DNA of 64,000 bases, from the NCBI RefSeq assembly GCF_035695185.1, contig NZ_DASSES010000206.1, positions 1 through 64,000 on the forward strand, read 5' to 3'. How positions within the stretch are numbered: the stretch's first letter is position 1; each line of letters begins with the position of its first letter. The position numbers and the translations under genes were made by a program. Below, piece by piece: positions 8,005 through 16,044 of this stretch. The stretch is from Frateuria_A sp035695185 (GTDB taxonomy: Bacteria > Pseudomonadota > Gammaproteobacteria > Xanthomonadales > Rhodanobacteraceae). Under the pieces are notes generated by a model. The model had not been told where the DNA came from. It did no database searches and saw only the letters and a program-made list of their open reading frames with translations.

Positions 8005-8190
8005 GGCGACTGCCGGTGGCCGAGCTGCGGCGCCAACGCCGGAGGATTGCCGGACCGCCTGCTCATCCGGCTTTTCCTGTCGCTCGGAGCCGATCCGGAG
8101 ACACGGCAGGCCGCCTACCGCGAGTTGGTGAAGCAGGCCTCTCCGCCGCCTTTGGACCGCGGAAAGTGCACTCTGGCCCTTTGGACCCGC
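8005..8190 (+). pseudogene. Decayed RAYT transposase, copy 2
   Basis: One frame reads GDCRWPSCGANAGG, then LFLSLGADPETRQAAYRELV, matching copy 1 at about 159-300 closely. The rest of the protein is gone. It is followed at 8159-8190 by CGGAAAGTGCACTCTGGCCC and a CCGCCTTTGG block, nearly the same tail as at 431-460. Both relics point the same way and bracket a 7.5-kb segment. Confidence 0.8.
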
Positions 8191-8206
8191 CTTTGGGCGG
8201 CGCAGC

Positions 8207-8692
8207 CTACTGCCCGTTGTTGCCCGCGCTGCCCGTGGCCGGCTTGATCGTGAAGCGCCCGAAACCGACACCGATATCCCAGCCGTTGCCGGTGCCGCTC
8301 AACGCCATGGTGACGCTGCCTTTCGACATCACGGCGGTGCGCGCGCTCTTCGCTGCGCCTACGTGGGCGGAGGCCATGGCGTAGTCGCCGAACACGTCCT
8401 GCATCGTGTTGACGTTGGAGAAGGTGGCCTGGCCATCGGTGATCTTGTACTTGCCGACGGTGAGCCCGCCACCTTTTGCGCTCAACTTGACCGGCACCGT
8501 CTTCGTGCCGCAGGTCAGCCTGCCGGAGCCGCTTGCGGTCTTGTAGACGGCCGACCACCCGGAAAGGGTGAACTCCATGTGGCAATTCTCCTGGGACCTG
8601 GACATGTCGTCCGCCGGGGCTGCCGCGGCAGCGCCGCACAGTGCCAGCCCGAGTACCGACGCGAGGGCAGCGCATGGGATGCGTGCTTTCAT
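8207..8692 (-). CDS. Small secreted protein of unknown function
   Basis: A 161-residue protein with a clear Sec signal peptide (LASVLGLALCGAAAAAPAD, cleavage near residue 26). The mature part has two cysteines (ENCHMEF and RLTCGTK) that could form a disulfide. It is rich in Gly, Ser and Thr with an alternating pattern suggesting an all-beta fold (VGKYKITDG, GNGWDIGVGFGRFTI). I do not recognise the family. A strong ribosome site (GGAGGAAG) precedes the ATG. It stands alone: RAYT debris lies downstream and a gene-poor stretch upstream. Confidence 0.8.
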   Translation of the reverse strand: MKARIPCAALASVLGLALCGAAAAAPADDMSRSQENCHMEFTLSGWSAVYKTASGSGRLTCGTKTVPVKLSAKGGGLTVGKYKITDGQATFSNVNTMQDVFGDYAMASAHVGAAKSARTAVMSKGSVTMALSGTGNGWDIGVGFGRFTIKPATGSAGNNGQ

Positions 8693-9168
8693 GTTTTCTT
8701 CCTCCTTCGTGTTGAGAACGGTGCGTTCGTCCTGCCCGCAAACCGACCCGTTACCTCACCGCGTGGAGGCTCGATGAGACCTGAAAAGGGGCCGACGCTC
8801 GACACCACCGAACGACACTACGCCGCCCGCAATGAAAGGCAGGTCAGAAAAGGGGCACTGCCGCCACGGGCCGGATGAGCAGGCAACCGGCGTGCGAACA
8901 AAGGGATCAGAGCCTGAGGTTTTCCCTCTTCACGCCCGAGTCCTCACCTGACCAAGCACGGAGGCTGGAGGGCCGTGGGCGTTCCAGCCACAGCGATACC
9001 CGTTTGCATGGGCCTCGCCCGGCCCCGTGCCTCACGCCCGACTCACGTGGCCGACCAGCCAGGCGATCACGAGGCTTGCAACCCATCATGGTCGCCGGGA
9101 CCCGCCAGGCCCGTGGCAGGCTCCTGCCGCCGCACCGGTTTCCATTCGACGCGAAGAGCCCCGGCCCC
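8693..9168. other. Gene-poor stretch between a secreted protein and a methyltransferase
   Basis: No credible gene is seen. A 60-codon minus-strand frame (8907-9089) is open but has no ribosome site or recognisable domain. The left end should contain the promoter of the 8692 gene. I found no strong hairpin with a T run. Confidence 0.5.
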
Positions 9169-9972
9169 TCAGGGCTTCACGAACCGCAACGTGATCCGGT
9201 CCGATTCGCCGATTGCCTTCATCTTCGCGTGCTCGCCGTCCGGGCCGGCCAGGTCCGGCAGCAGGCGGTGCACGTTGACGTCTTCCGGGTCCCTGGGGTT
9301 GGCATTGATCTGCGCCACGCCGTCGAGGCGGAAGCCGGTCTTGAGCGCCAGTGCGATCAGGTAGTCCTCGGGAATGCGGTGCAGGGCCTTGGAACTCTGC
9401 ACGGCGTCGGCAGACGGCCTGGCGCGATGCTCGACCACGCCGAACACGCCGCCGGGCTTGAGCACGGCGAAGGCGGCCCGGAATGCCGCGGCCAGCGCGG
9501 CGGGGCTGTCGTTGAGCCAGTCGTGCGCATTGCGGAAGGTGAGCACCATGTCGGCGGAGCCGGCGGCACCCAGCTGCACCTGTCCGGGTGGCGCGAACGG
9601 CACGCTGCCGGCGACATGTCCGAAGATCGCCGGCTCGGCCTTGAGCCGGGCGGCGAACCTGGGCGATGCGCCGGCTTCGATCAGGTGACCGTTGGCGGCC
9701 AGATATGGGGCCAGGATCTCGGTGTACCAGCCGCCGCCGGGCGCCAGCTCGATCACCGTCATGTCCGGGCGGATGCCGAAGAACTGCAGCGTCTCGACCG
9801 GATGGCGATAGCGGTCGCGCGCCTTGTTGGCGGCCGGACGCCAGTGGCCGTCGACCGCCTGTTGCAGCGACAGGGTGCTGCCGGTTGCGCCGGCGGTTTC
9901 GGCCCGGGCGCCACCCGGCAGACACAGCGCGGCGGCCAGCAGGATGAGCCATGTGCAGGTCCGATGGAACAT
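9169..9972 (-). CDS. Exported class I SAM-dependent methyltransferase
   Basis: A 267-residue protein with a signal peptide (LILLAAALCLPGGARA, cut near residue 24) followed by a Rossmann methyltransferase domain. The SAM-binding motif VIELAPGGGWYTEIL lies at about 73-87, preceded by the conserved RHPVETLQFFGIRPDM; later motifs are VLTFRNAHDW and VLKPGGVFGVVEHRA. This matches the group of predicted methyltransferases (COG4798) that carry export signals. The substrate is unknown, and how S-adenosylmethionine would be available outside the cytoplasm is an open question. A strong GGAGG ribosome site precedes the ATG. The gene stands alone, downstream of a CadC-like regulator on the same strand. 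Confidence 0.88.
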   Translation of the reverse strand: MFHRTCTWLILLAAALCLPGGARAETAGATGSTLSLQQAVDGHWRPAANKARDRYRHPVETLQFFGIRPDMTVIELAPGGGWYTEILAPYLAANGHLIEAGASPRFAARLKAEPAIFGHVAGSVPFAPPGQVQLGAAGSADMVLTFRNAHDWLNDSPAALAAAFRAAFAVLKPGGVFGVVEHRARPSADAVQSSKALHRIPEDYLIALALKTGFRLDGVAQINANPRDPEDVNVHRLLPDLAGPDGEHAKMKAIGESDRITLRFVKP

Positions 9973-10158
9973 GCTTCGATCCTCCTTCCGGGGAGCGCAA
10001 GGCTACTCTGCGACCGGCAAGGCGGCGTGGACGCGGCGGCGGGCCGGCGTCGCCCTCCGCGCAACTCCGACCTGCCTTTGCTCTTTGCTCCTTGGGTCGA
10101 GACGGGCGGGCAGCTCCTGGAAAGGCGGCGTGTCCCGCAGCGAGCCGGATCGCTAGCG

Positions 10159-12141
10159 CTACCGCGCCGGCCCGGCTTGGCCCTTTTCCGCTTTTCCGGA
10201 TACAGGCAGACCCATGCGACGAACCAGATCGCGGAAGCGGGGCGAGCCGCGCAGGTGGTCCAGCGCGGGGTCGTTGAGCCACCCCGACATCTTGGGCTGG
10301 CGTTCCCGCGAAGCGCGTTCGAGCCACTGCAGCGCATGGACGTCGTCGCCGAGCATGGCGTACGCATGCACGATCAGGGGAATGTTCGGCTCCTTGTCCG
10401 ACGAGTTCGGCGGTTCGAGAAACCGGATTCTCTGCTGCAACGCGCCTGTATACCCCGACCGCCTGTACGCCTGCTCGACTGCCTCGGCGCGTTCGGTCTG
10501 TTTGTTCAGGACGAGGGACCGGTGGTACTGCGCATAGGCCTCGGCGAACATCTTCTTCTGCTCGAACACATACCCCATGAAGTAGTTCCACAAGCCCAGG
10601 TCCGGATGCATTTCCAGGCTTCGGCGCAACTGGCGCATGGCGTCGTCGTAGCGGCGCGCGAGGTAAAGCATGATCCCCAGGTTCGCATTGGATCCAACGG
10701 AGACGGGGTCGAGATCAACGGCGCGTTCGTCTTCCTTCACGGCCTCGTCGAGCTTGCCCATCGAGGCCAGGTAGGCCGCATACCCCTCGTGCGCCAGGGC
10801 GTAGTTGGGATTGAGCGCCAGGGCCCGCTTGAACTCCCGTTCCGCACCCGGCCAGTCCCCGACGTAGAGGCTTACGCCGGCCAGCGCCTGGTGCGCTTCC
10901 GCGAGGGACGGATCGAGTTGCAGCGCCTTGAGGGCGGCCGCCCTGGCCCTGGGAAGAGCCTCCTCGTAACTCAGTGAGCCGCCTGCCAGGGACAGGTAGG
11001 CATCGGCGACGCCGGCATACGCCAGCGCGTAGGTCGGGTCGATGGCAATGGCCTTCTGGAAATAGTCGAGCCCCCGTCGCGCGTTGTCCCCGCTGGCGAA
11101 ACGTTCAGCCGGGATCCCGCTCGACCAATAGCGGCCCCGCAAATAGTCGTCATGCGCCTGGGGGTTGATGGCGCGACCCCTCAGATAGTCGTCATGTGCT
11201 TCCGGATCGATGGCACGCTCGACGGAGAGCCCGGCGCGTGTCAGCTTGACCCCGACGGTCGCCGCGATATCGCGCGAAACGTCGTCCTGCAGGGCGAGGA
11301 CGTCACGCAGGTCACGTTCGTAGCTGCGGGCCCACAGGTGGCGATCGCTGGCCGCTGCAATCAATTGCGCGTTGATGCGCACGCGGTTGCCCGCGCGCAG
11401 TATGGTCCCTTCGACCACCGCGTCGACGCTCAGCTCGTCGGCGATATCACGCAGCGGCTTGCGGGAGCCCTTGTATTGCATCGCCGAGGTCCGCGAAACC
11501 ACGCGCAGCGATCCGATGGTGCCGAGTTCGGTGATCAGCTCGTCGGTCATTCCGTCGGCGAAGTACTGCTGCTCCTTGTTGCCGGAAAGGTTCTCAAACG
11601 GCAGCACTGCCAGCGAGTGGATGGCAGGAGGGGTTCCTTCGACAGGCTCGGCGGCTGGCGCAAGGTAGAGGTAGGCCGCAGTGCCGGACGCCAGCAACAG
11701 AACCGCCGCGAACGCCGCCATGACGACCGCTCGGGACGGCAGGCCATGCCACCCGGCCGAAGGTGCCTGGCCACTCCCGGCGCCCGCGGCTGGGGACGCT
11801 ACGCGGGGGGCGCACCGTTCCTGCACGGTGGCGATGAAGCGGTACCCGCGCTTGGGCACGGTCTCGATGAACCGGGGGGCTCCAGTGGTGTCACCGAGCG
11901 CCTTGCGCAGCAGGGAGACGTTGTGCGCGAGCGCGACTTCCTCGACGACGCTGTTCGGCCAGAGGGTCCTGAGCAGCTCGTCCTTTTCAACCAGCCGCCC
12001 CTGGTTGCGGACCAGCAGCAGCAGCGTATCGAAGGCCTTCGGGGCAAGTGGCACCACGTTTCCGTCACGCACGAGCCGCTTCTCGGCCGGCGCCAAGATG
12101 AATCGATCGAATTCGTACGCGACTGGGTGGGCGTCGGACAT
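10159..12141 (-). CDS. CadC-like membrane transcriptional regulator with TolB-like and TPR domains
   Basis: A 660-residue protein. Residues about 5-105 are an OmpR/CadC-type winged helix (FILAPAEKRLVRDG, PKAFDTLLLLV, ETVPKRGYRF). One membrane helix follows at about 145-170. Next is a TolB/adenylate-cyclase-associated type domain (LAVLPFENLSGNKEQQYFADG) and then an array of TPR repeats to the C-terminus. Such proteins bind DNA from the membrane and sense periplasmic or protein signals. A 14-residue block (AI[DN]P[EQ]AHDDYLRGR) is duplicated in tandem at 11131-11214. The start at 12141 puts the wHTH at the N-terminus. The divergent UrcA-family gene is a plausible target. Confidence 0.9.
   Translation of the reverse strand: MSDAHPVAYEFDRFILAPAEKRLVRDGNVVPLAPKAFDTLLLLVRNQGRLVEKDELLRTLWPNSVVEEVALAHNVSLLRKALGDTTGAPRFIETVPKRGYRFIATVQERCAPRVASPAAGAGSGQAPSAGWHGLPSRAVVMAAFAAVLLLASGTAAYLYLAPAAEPVEGTPPAIHSLAVLPFENLSGNKEQQYFADGMTDELITELGTIGSLRVVSRTSAMQYKGSRKPLRDIADELSVDAVVEGTILRAGNRVRINAQLIAAASDRHLWARSYERDLRDVLALQDDVSRDIAATVGVKLTRAGLSVERAIDPEAHDDYLRGRAINPQAHDDYLRGRYWSSGIPAERFASGDNARRGLDYFQKAIAIDPTYALAYAGVADAYLSLAGGSLSYEEALPRARAAALKALQLDPSLAEAHQALAGVSLYVGDWPGAEREFKRALALNPNYALAHEGYAAYLASMGKLDEAVKEDERAVDLDPVSVGSNANLGIMLYLARRYDDAMRQLRRSLEMHPDLGLWNYFMGYVFEQKKMFAEAYAQYHRSLVLNKQTERAEAVEQAYRRSGYTGALQQRIRFLEPPNSSDKEPNIPLIVHAYAMLGDDVHALQWLERASRERQPKMSGWLNDPALDHLRGSPRFRDLVRRMGLPVSGKAEKGQAGPAR
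11131..11214 (-). repeat. 42-bp tandem duplication within the TPR regulator gene
   Basis: Two adjacent 42-nt units (11131-11172 and 11173-11214) encode AINPQAHDDYLRGR and AIDPEAHDDYLRGR. They have diverged at several bases while keeping frame, so the duplication is old enough to have drifted and is not an assembly slip. Confidence 0.85.
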
Positions 12142-12268
12142 CGCGGGTCCTGACCGGAGATGTGTTCGATCCGGTCGATTTTCAGTCAGAAAATTCCAGC
12201 GTTCTCTCAAGCTTTTCCAGGGGCGAGAGGCTTACATCCCCTGTGCGTAGGCAATGTCTGCCACGCGG

Positions 12269-12285
12269 TTTCACCTGGCGTGAAA
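12269..12285. promoter_or_regulatory. Dyad just upstream of the UrcA gene
   Basis: TTTCAC-CTGGC-GTGAAA is a perfect 6-bp inverted repeat ending 24 nt before the UrcA ATG, in the divergent region with the CadC-like regulator. It is a candidate operator. Confidence 0.4.
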
Positions 12286-12309
12286 TCTTCGGAAAACCGG
12301 GAGAGGAAC

Positions 12310-12699
12310 ATGAACACGATCTTCCGTTCCAGCACGTTTCGTGGATGGATGGTGACGGCGCTCGTGGGTGCCTTGGCCGCGAGCGCGAGCGTCTACGCCG
12401 CCCATAACAACTCAGAGAGCAAGGTCGTCAGTTTTGCGGATCTCGAGATATCGACTCCGGCCGGCGCCACCGAGCTGTACGGCCGCATCGATGCTGCGGC
12501 GGCCAGCGTATGCTCGTACTTCTGGTTCCGGTCGAGCGCGGCCGAGGCGCGTTGCATCCACGACGCGATCGCCAACGCCGTGGCCGACGTGAACGAACCC
12601 GCCTTGATCGCCGTATACAACCTGAAGAACAGGAAGCCGCTGCGAGGCCGGAGAGGCACGGAATCGCTGCTCACCTTGCGTGGCGCGGCCGGCCACTAG
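12310..12699 (+). CDS. UrcA-family secreted protein
   Basis: A 129-residue protein with a signal peptide (VTALVGALAASASVYA, cut near residue 30). The mature part shows the UrcA pattern: KVVSFADLEISTPAGATELYGRI, then AAASVC and a second cysteine in EARCIHDAI, likely disulfide-bonded. UrcA proteins are small periplasmic proteins of unknown function, common in Xanthomonadales and Sphingomonadales. GGGAGAGGAAC provides the ribosome site. It is divergent from the CadC-like regulator and convergent with the hydrolase gene. Confidence 0.88.
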   Translation: MNTIFRSSTFRGWMVTALVGALAASASVYAAHNNSESKVVSFADLEISTPAGATELYGRIDAAAASVCSYFWFRSSAAEARCIHDAIANAVADVNEPALIAVYNLKNRKPLRGRRGTESLLTLRGAAGH

Positions 12700-12718
12700 A
12701 AACCAGTGGCGTCGCGAT

Positions 12719-12733
12719 GTCGCCGCCGGCGAC
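12719..12733. terminator. Small hairpin between convergent genes
   Basis: GTCGCC-GCC-GGCGAC is a 6-bp stem 19 nt after the UrcA stop, between convergent genes. There is no T run, so its role as a terminator is weakly supported. Confidence 0.3.
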
Positions 12734-12813
12734 GTTCCCTGCGTTGAGTGGCGGGTCGGGTTTCCGGATCCCCCGAGCCGGAGCGCGGCCAGCGGCGCTC
12801 TGGCCCGACCGCC

Positions 12814-13890
12814 TTACTCAGGCGCATGCCGCGCGAGCCGCAGGGCCTGAAGGACCGCCTTCACCACCGCGTCCGGTTGATCGATCTGGATGTCGTGCGA
12901 GGACTCCGGAACCTGCACCAGCGTGCCGCGAGAGGAGCTGGCCAGGATCTGCGCCTGCGTGCGGGCACGCGCTTCTTCGAGCCCCTTGCGGTCACGGGGC
13001 AGGGCGTCGGCATAGGTGTTGGCGGCGGACAGCACGATCAGGGGTGTCGCGCCGTGCGTCTCCCGTGCCGACACCGGCTGCCGGAACACCTCGGCATTGT
13101 TCTCGAGTACCGAGAGCACGGTGTGCCAGAACGCCGGCTTCGACTTGTGCGCCAGGCTCACCGCATTGAGCCGGGCGCTGGCAAGCGGATCGCCACTGGC
13201 CAGACAGTGAGCCAGGGCGGGCGAGGTGGACGGCAGTGCGCGCTTTTCGGCGGCCGCCTCGCACTGGTGAAGAAACGCGAGCCGCTGCACGGACATGGCG
13301 TCCTCGTCCTTTTGCCAGGCGGGCGCGAACCTGGCGACGGCCTGCGCGGGCGGATCGACCAGCACCAGTGCGCTCACGTCCGCCGGGTAGCGACTTGCAT
13401 ACTGACGGACGATGTTGCTGCCCAGCGAATGCCCCACCATCACCAGCGGGGTCCTGAGGCCGGCACGCCGGATCAGTGCGTGCAGGTCCGACACATCGGC
13501 ACCGAGATCCCGCGGCAAGGGGCCCTCGCTGCTGAAGCCATAGCCGGCCCGGTCATACGCACAGACGCGGGCATGGGAGGCCAGCAGCGGCTGCACTTTG
13601 AACCAGGTGGAGGAGTCGGCGATGGCGCCGGCCTCGAGCATGACGGTCTGCGCTCCGCTGCCCGTGCAGCGCAGGTTGAGGTGGCGGCCATGGCCGAGGT
13701 CGACCAGCTTCGCCGCGTGCGCATAGCTGTCCGGTATGCGTCGTGGCGTGGCAGCGTGGCTCGCGTCAGTGGCCCGGGCCTGGCCAAGCACCACGGCCAG
13801 TAAGAGGGTGCTGCCCGCTTTGAGGTACGTCCTGTTCAAGGCCTGTCTCCTGTCGATGGCCCGGGCCGTGGCGCCGGGCAGGCTCTTCAT
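12814..13890 (-). CDS. Secreted alpha/beta-hydrolase
   Basis: A 358-residue alpha/beta-hydrolase with an N-terminal export signal (TLLLAVVLGQARA, after a basic stretch). The nucleophile elbow is GHSLGSN (Ser about 155) and the oxyanion region is MLEAGAIADSSTW. The catalytic His is probably in SSHDIQIDQP near the C-terminus. The pattern is close to proteins that act on small esters or lactones, but the substrate cannot be read from sequence. It stands alone; the gene upstream is a divergently oriented SDR, 361 nt away. Confidence 0.88.
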   Translation of the reverse strand: MKSLPGATARAIDRRQALNRTYLKAGSTLLLAVVLGQARATDASHAATPRRIPDSYAHAAKLVDLGHGRHLNLRCTGSGAQTVMLEAGAIADSSTWFKVQPLLASHARVCAYDRAGYGFSSEGPLPRDLGADVSDLHALIRRAGLRTPLVMVGHSLGSNIVRQYASRYPADVSALVLVDPPAQAVARFAPAWQKDEDAMSVQRLAFLHQCEAAAEKRALPSTSPALAHCLASGDPLASARLNAVSLAHKSKPAFWHTVLSVLENNAEVFRQPVSARETHGATPLIVLSAANTYADALPRDRKGLEEARARTQAQILASSSRGTLVQVPESSHDIQIDQPDAVVKAVLQALRLARHAPE

Positions 13891-14251
13891 CGACTCGGGG
13901 AGGCGCCAGGAAGTTCAGGGGGCCAGGGCCGTTGAGCGCGGCAGGGGAGCGGTGCATGCGGCCATGCCGCCGACGCGCGGCGACTACCGCAGCCGGTGCG
14001 AGCGGCCTCCACCGGTGCGCCAGCGCGCCTGCCTTCCCACCGACCGCCGGCCAGCAAAACCGGCCCGGAGGCGTCGGCGCTGGACCGGTACCAGCGCTTT
14101 CGGAATGTGGTGGCCGATGGGCCTCAACATCCGGGCTGCGCGACCGTCCCGTCCATCGGCGACGCCGATGGTGCGTTCGGCTTTTTCCGTTTCCGCGGGT
14201 GTGCGGGGCAATGCCATGGTGTTCGCCACACATGGTTTGGAGAGAGTACGC
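13891..14251. other. Intergenic region between a hydrolase and an SDR gene
   Basis: This is divergent promoter space for the hydrolase (minus) and the SDR (plus). No gene, hairpin or repeat stood out. Confidence 0.5.
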
Positions 14252-14980
14252 ATGAACGTCCGGGACGCGAAGATCCTCATCGTCGGAGGCAGCTCCGGCA
14301 TGGGTCTGGCCGTGGCGCAGCGCTGCCTCGAGGCGGGTGCCGCGGTGACCATTGCCGGGCGCAGCGCGGAGCGCCTGCAGGCGGCTCGCGCCACCCTGCA
14401 AGCGCCGGCGCGGCTGCAGGCGGTCGAGGTCGACATCGCGCAGGAAGCCCAGGTGGCCGCGTTGTTCGCGCGGACGGGCACACTGGACCACATCGTCAGC
14501 ACCGCCGCCGATATCCGCGGCGCCTACCAGCTGCTGCCCGCGCTGGACCTGGCGGACGCGCAGCGGGTCGTGGACAGCAAATTCCTCGGGCCGCTGCTGC
14601 TGGCCAAGCATGGGGCGCCGAAGCTCGACGCCGCCGGCTCGCTCACCTTCACCTCCGGTGTCGCCGCCTATCGGCCGGCCGCGCGCGGCAGCGTGGTGGC
14701 GGCGATCAACGCGGCACTGGAAGGGCTGGTGCGGGCGCTTGCGGTCGAGCTCGCGCCCCTGCGCGTCAACGCCGTCTCGCCCGGCTGGGTGGATACGCCG
14801 ATCTGGTCGGCGGTGGCGGGCGACGCCAAGGACGCCACGCTCGACGCGATGGCGCAACGCCTGCCGGTGGGGCGCATCGGCCAGCCCGCGGACATCGCCG
14901 ACGCCATTGCCTTCCTCATGGGCAACGGATTCACGACGGGCACGGTGTTGCATGTGGAGGGAGGCCATCGGCTGGCGTGA
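14252..14980 (+). CDS. Short-chain dehydrogenase/reductase lacking the YxxxK pair
   Basis: A 242-residue SDR. The cofactor motif is GGSSGMG at about 11-17, followed by a GRS motif after beta-2 (NADP preference). The serine of the active site is present (TFTSGVAA), but where YxxxK is expected the sequence reads GSVVAAINAALEG, so both the catalytic Tyr and Lys are missing. The same replacement is known from one SDR subgroup (NCBI PRK07041 type), which suggests a real subgroup and not a mutation. Catalysis by the classical mechanism is doubtful. GGAGAGAG precedes the ATG. It overlaps the convergent LysR gene by 50 nt. Confidence 0.9.
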   Translation: MNVRDAKILIVGGSSGMGLAVAQRCLEAGAAVTIAGRSAERLQAARATLQAPARLQAVEVDIAQEAQVAALFARTGTLDHIVSTAADIRGAYQLLPALDLADAQRVVDSKFLGPLLLAKHGAPKLDAAGSLTFTSGVAAYRPAARGSVVAAINAALEGLVRALAVELAPLRVNAVSPGWVDTPIWSAVAGDAKDATLDAMAQRLPVGRIGQPADIADAIAFLMGNGFTTGTVLHVEGGHRLA

Positions 14981-15864
14981 GCCCGAACGTGGCGCCGGCA
15001 TGGTCGAGCACGCGCCGGAGCGCCGGCGCCAGGACGCGTTGCCGGCGCCAGAGCATCAGCAGCGAGGCCGAGGCGTCGGGATCGAGCCAGGGCATCGCCA
15101 CGAGTTCGCCGCGCGCGAGTTCGGCCGCCACTGCCAGGCGCGGCACCAGCCCCATGGCGAAGCCGGCCATCACCAGGCGCGCGATCGCGCGGATGCTGTC
15201 CACCTCGGCTACTGGGACGGGGGCGGCGATGCCGGCGCGGGCGAACGCCGCGTCGAACAGGTGGCGATAGACGCACCCCTTTCCGGTCACCACGAAGCTT
15301 GCGGATGCGAGGGTCTCGGCCAGGTCGCCGCGGGTGGCGGCAGCGCCTGGTGCGGCGATGAGCACCAGCGGCTCCCTGAGCACCTCGCGCCTGGCCAGCC
15401 GTGGATCGGACCCGCCCCGGTCGAAGCAGAAGGCCGCGTCGAGCGCGCCGCTGCCCACCGCATGCAGCAGCTCGCCGGTGCCCATCACCTTCAGCTTCAC
15501 CCCGATCTGCGGGTGCGCCTGCCGGAAGGCGGTCCATCCACGACGGCAGTCGGGTCACGGCTATCGTCTCCAGGGCGCCCAGCGTGACGGCGCCGGTCTC
15601 CCGGCCGGCCGCTGCCGCCACCGCGGCCCTCGCCTCGTCGACCCGCGCCAGGATCTCCTGCGCATGGGCGGCGAGCGCCTCTCCCGCCGCCGTCAGCCGC
15701 AGGCCCTGGCGCGTGCGGGTGAACAGCCGGGCATCGAGTTCCGCCTCCAGCGACTGCAACTGGTCGCTGACGCTCGACTGCGCCAGGTGCACTTCCTCGG
15801 CCGCGCGGGTGACGTTGCCACGGCGCGCTACCGCCAGAAAGGTTCTGAGCACTCTCGGGTGCAT
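14931..15864 (-). pseudogene. LysR-type regulator with a +1 frameshift
   Basis: The N-terminal frame (from ATG 15864) encodes the winged helix (MHPRVLRTFLAVARRGNVTR, then EVHLAQSSVSDQLQSLEAE) and runs to LPSWMDRL near 15530. The substrate-binding domain continues in another frame (FRQAHPQIGVKLKVMGTGEL, ending at 14931). Removing one C in GGACCGCCTTCC at about 15529-15534 restores a continuous LPSWMDAFRQAHPQIGV, a typical LysR sequence. Either the gene is recently broken or the base is a sequence error. The last 50 nt overlap the convergent SDR gene, its likely target. Confidence 0.85.
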
Positions 15865-16044
15865 GCATACGTCCGGCTGCCGTTCGATGGCGGGATGTTC
15901 GCCGAAGAAGCCGGTGAAGGCCAACGCGGGAACGGCCGCGGTGCAGCCTGATGGCCTATTGCGCGATAGCGAGACGGACCGGTTCGCTGCGGTGCGGCCG
16001 ACCGGGCGGCCGCACCGTTTGCATGCTCCCTGGCGGCCTTCTGC

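Noticed and set aside
8907..9089. 60-codon minus-strand frame in a gene-poor stretch
   Set aside because: No ribosome site or domain; Arg-rich shadow-like composition.
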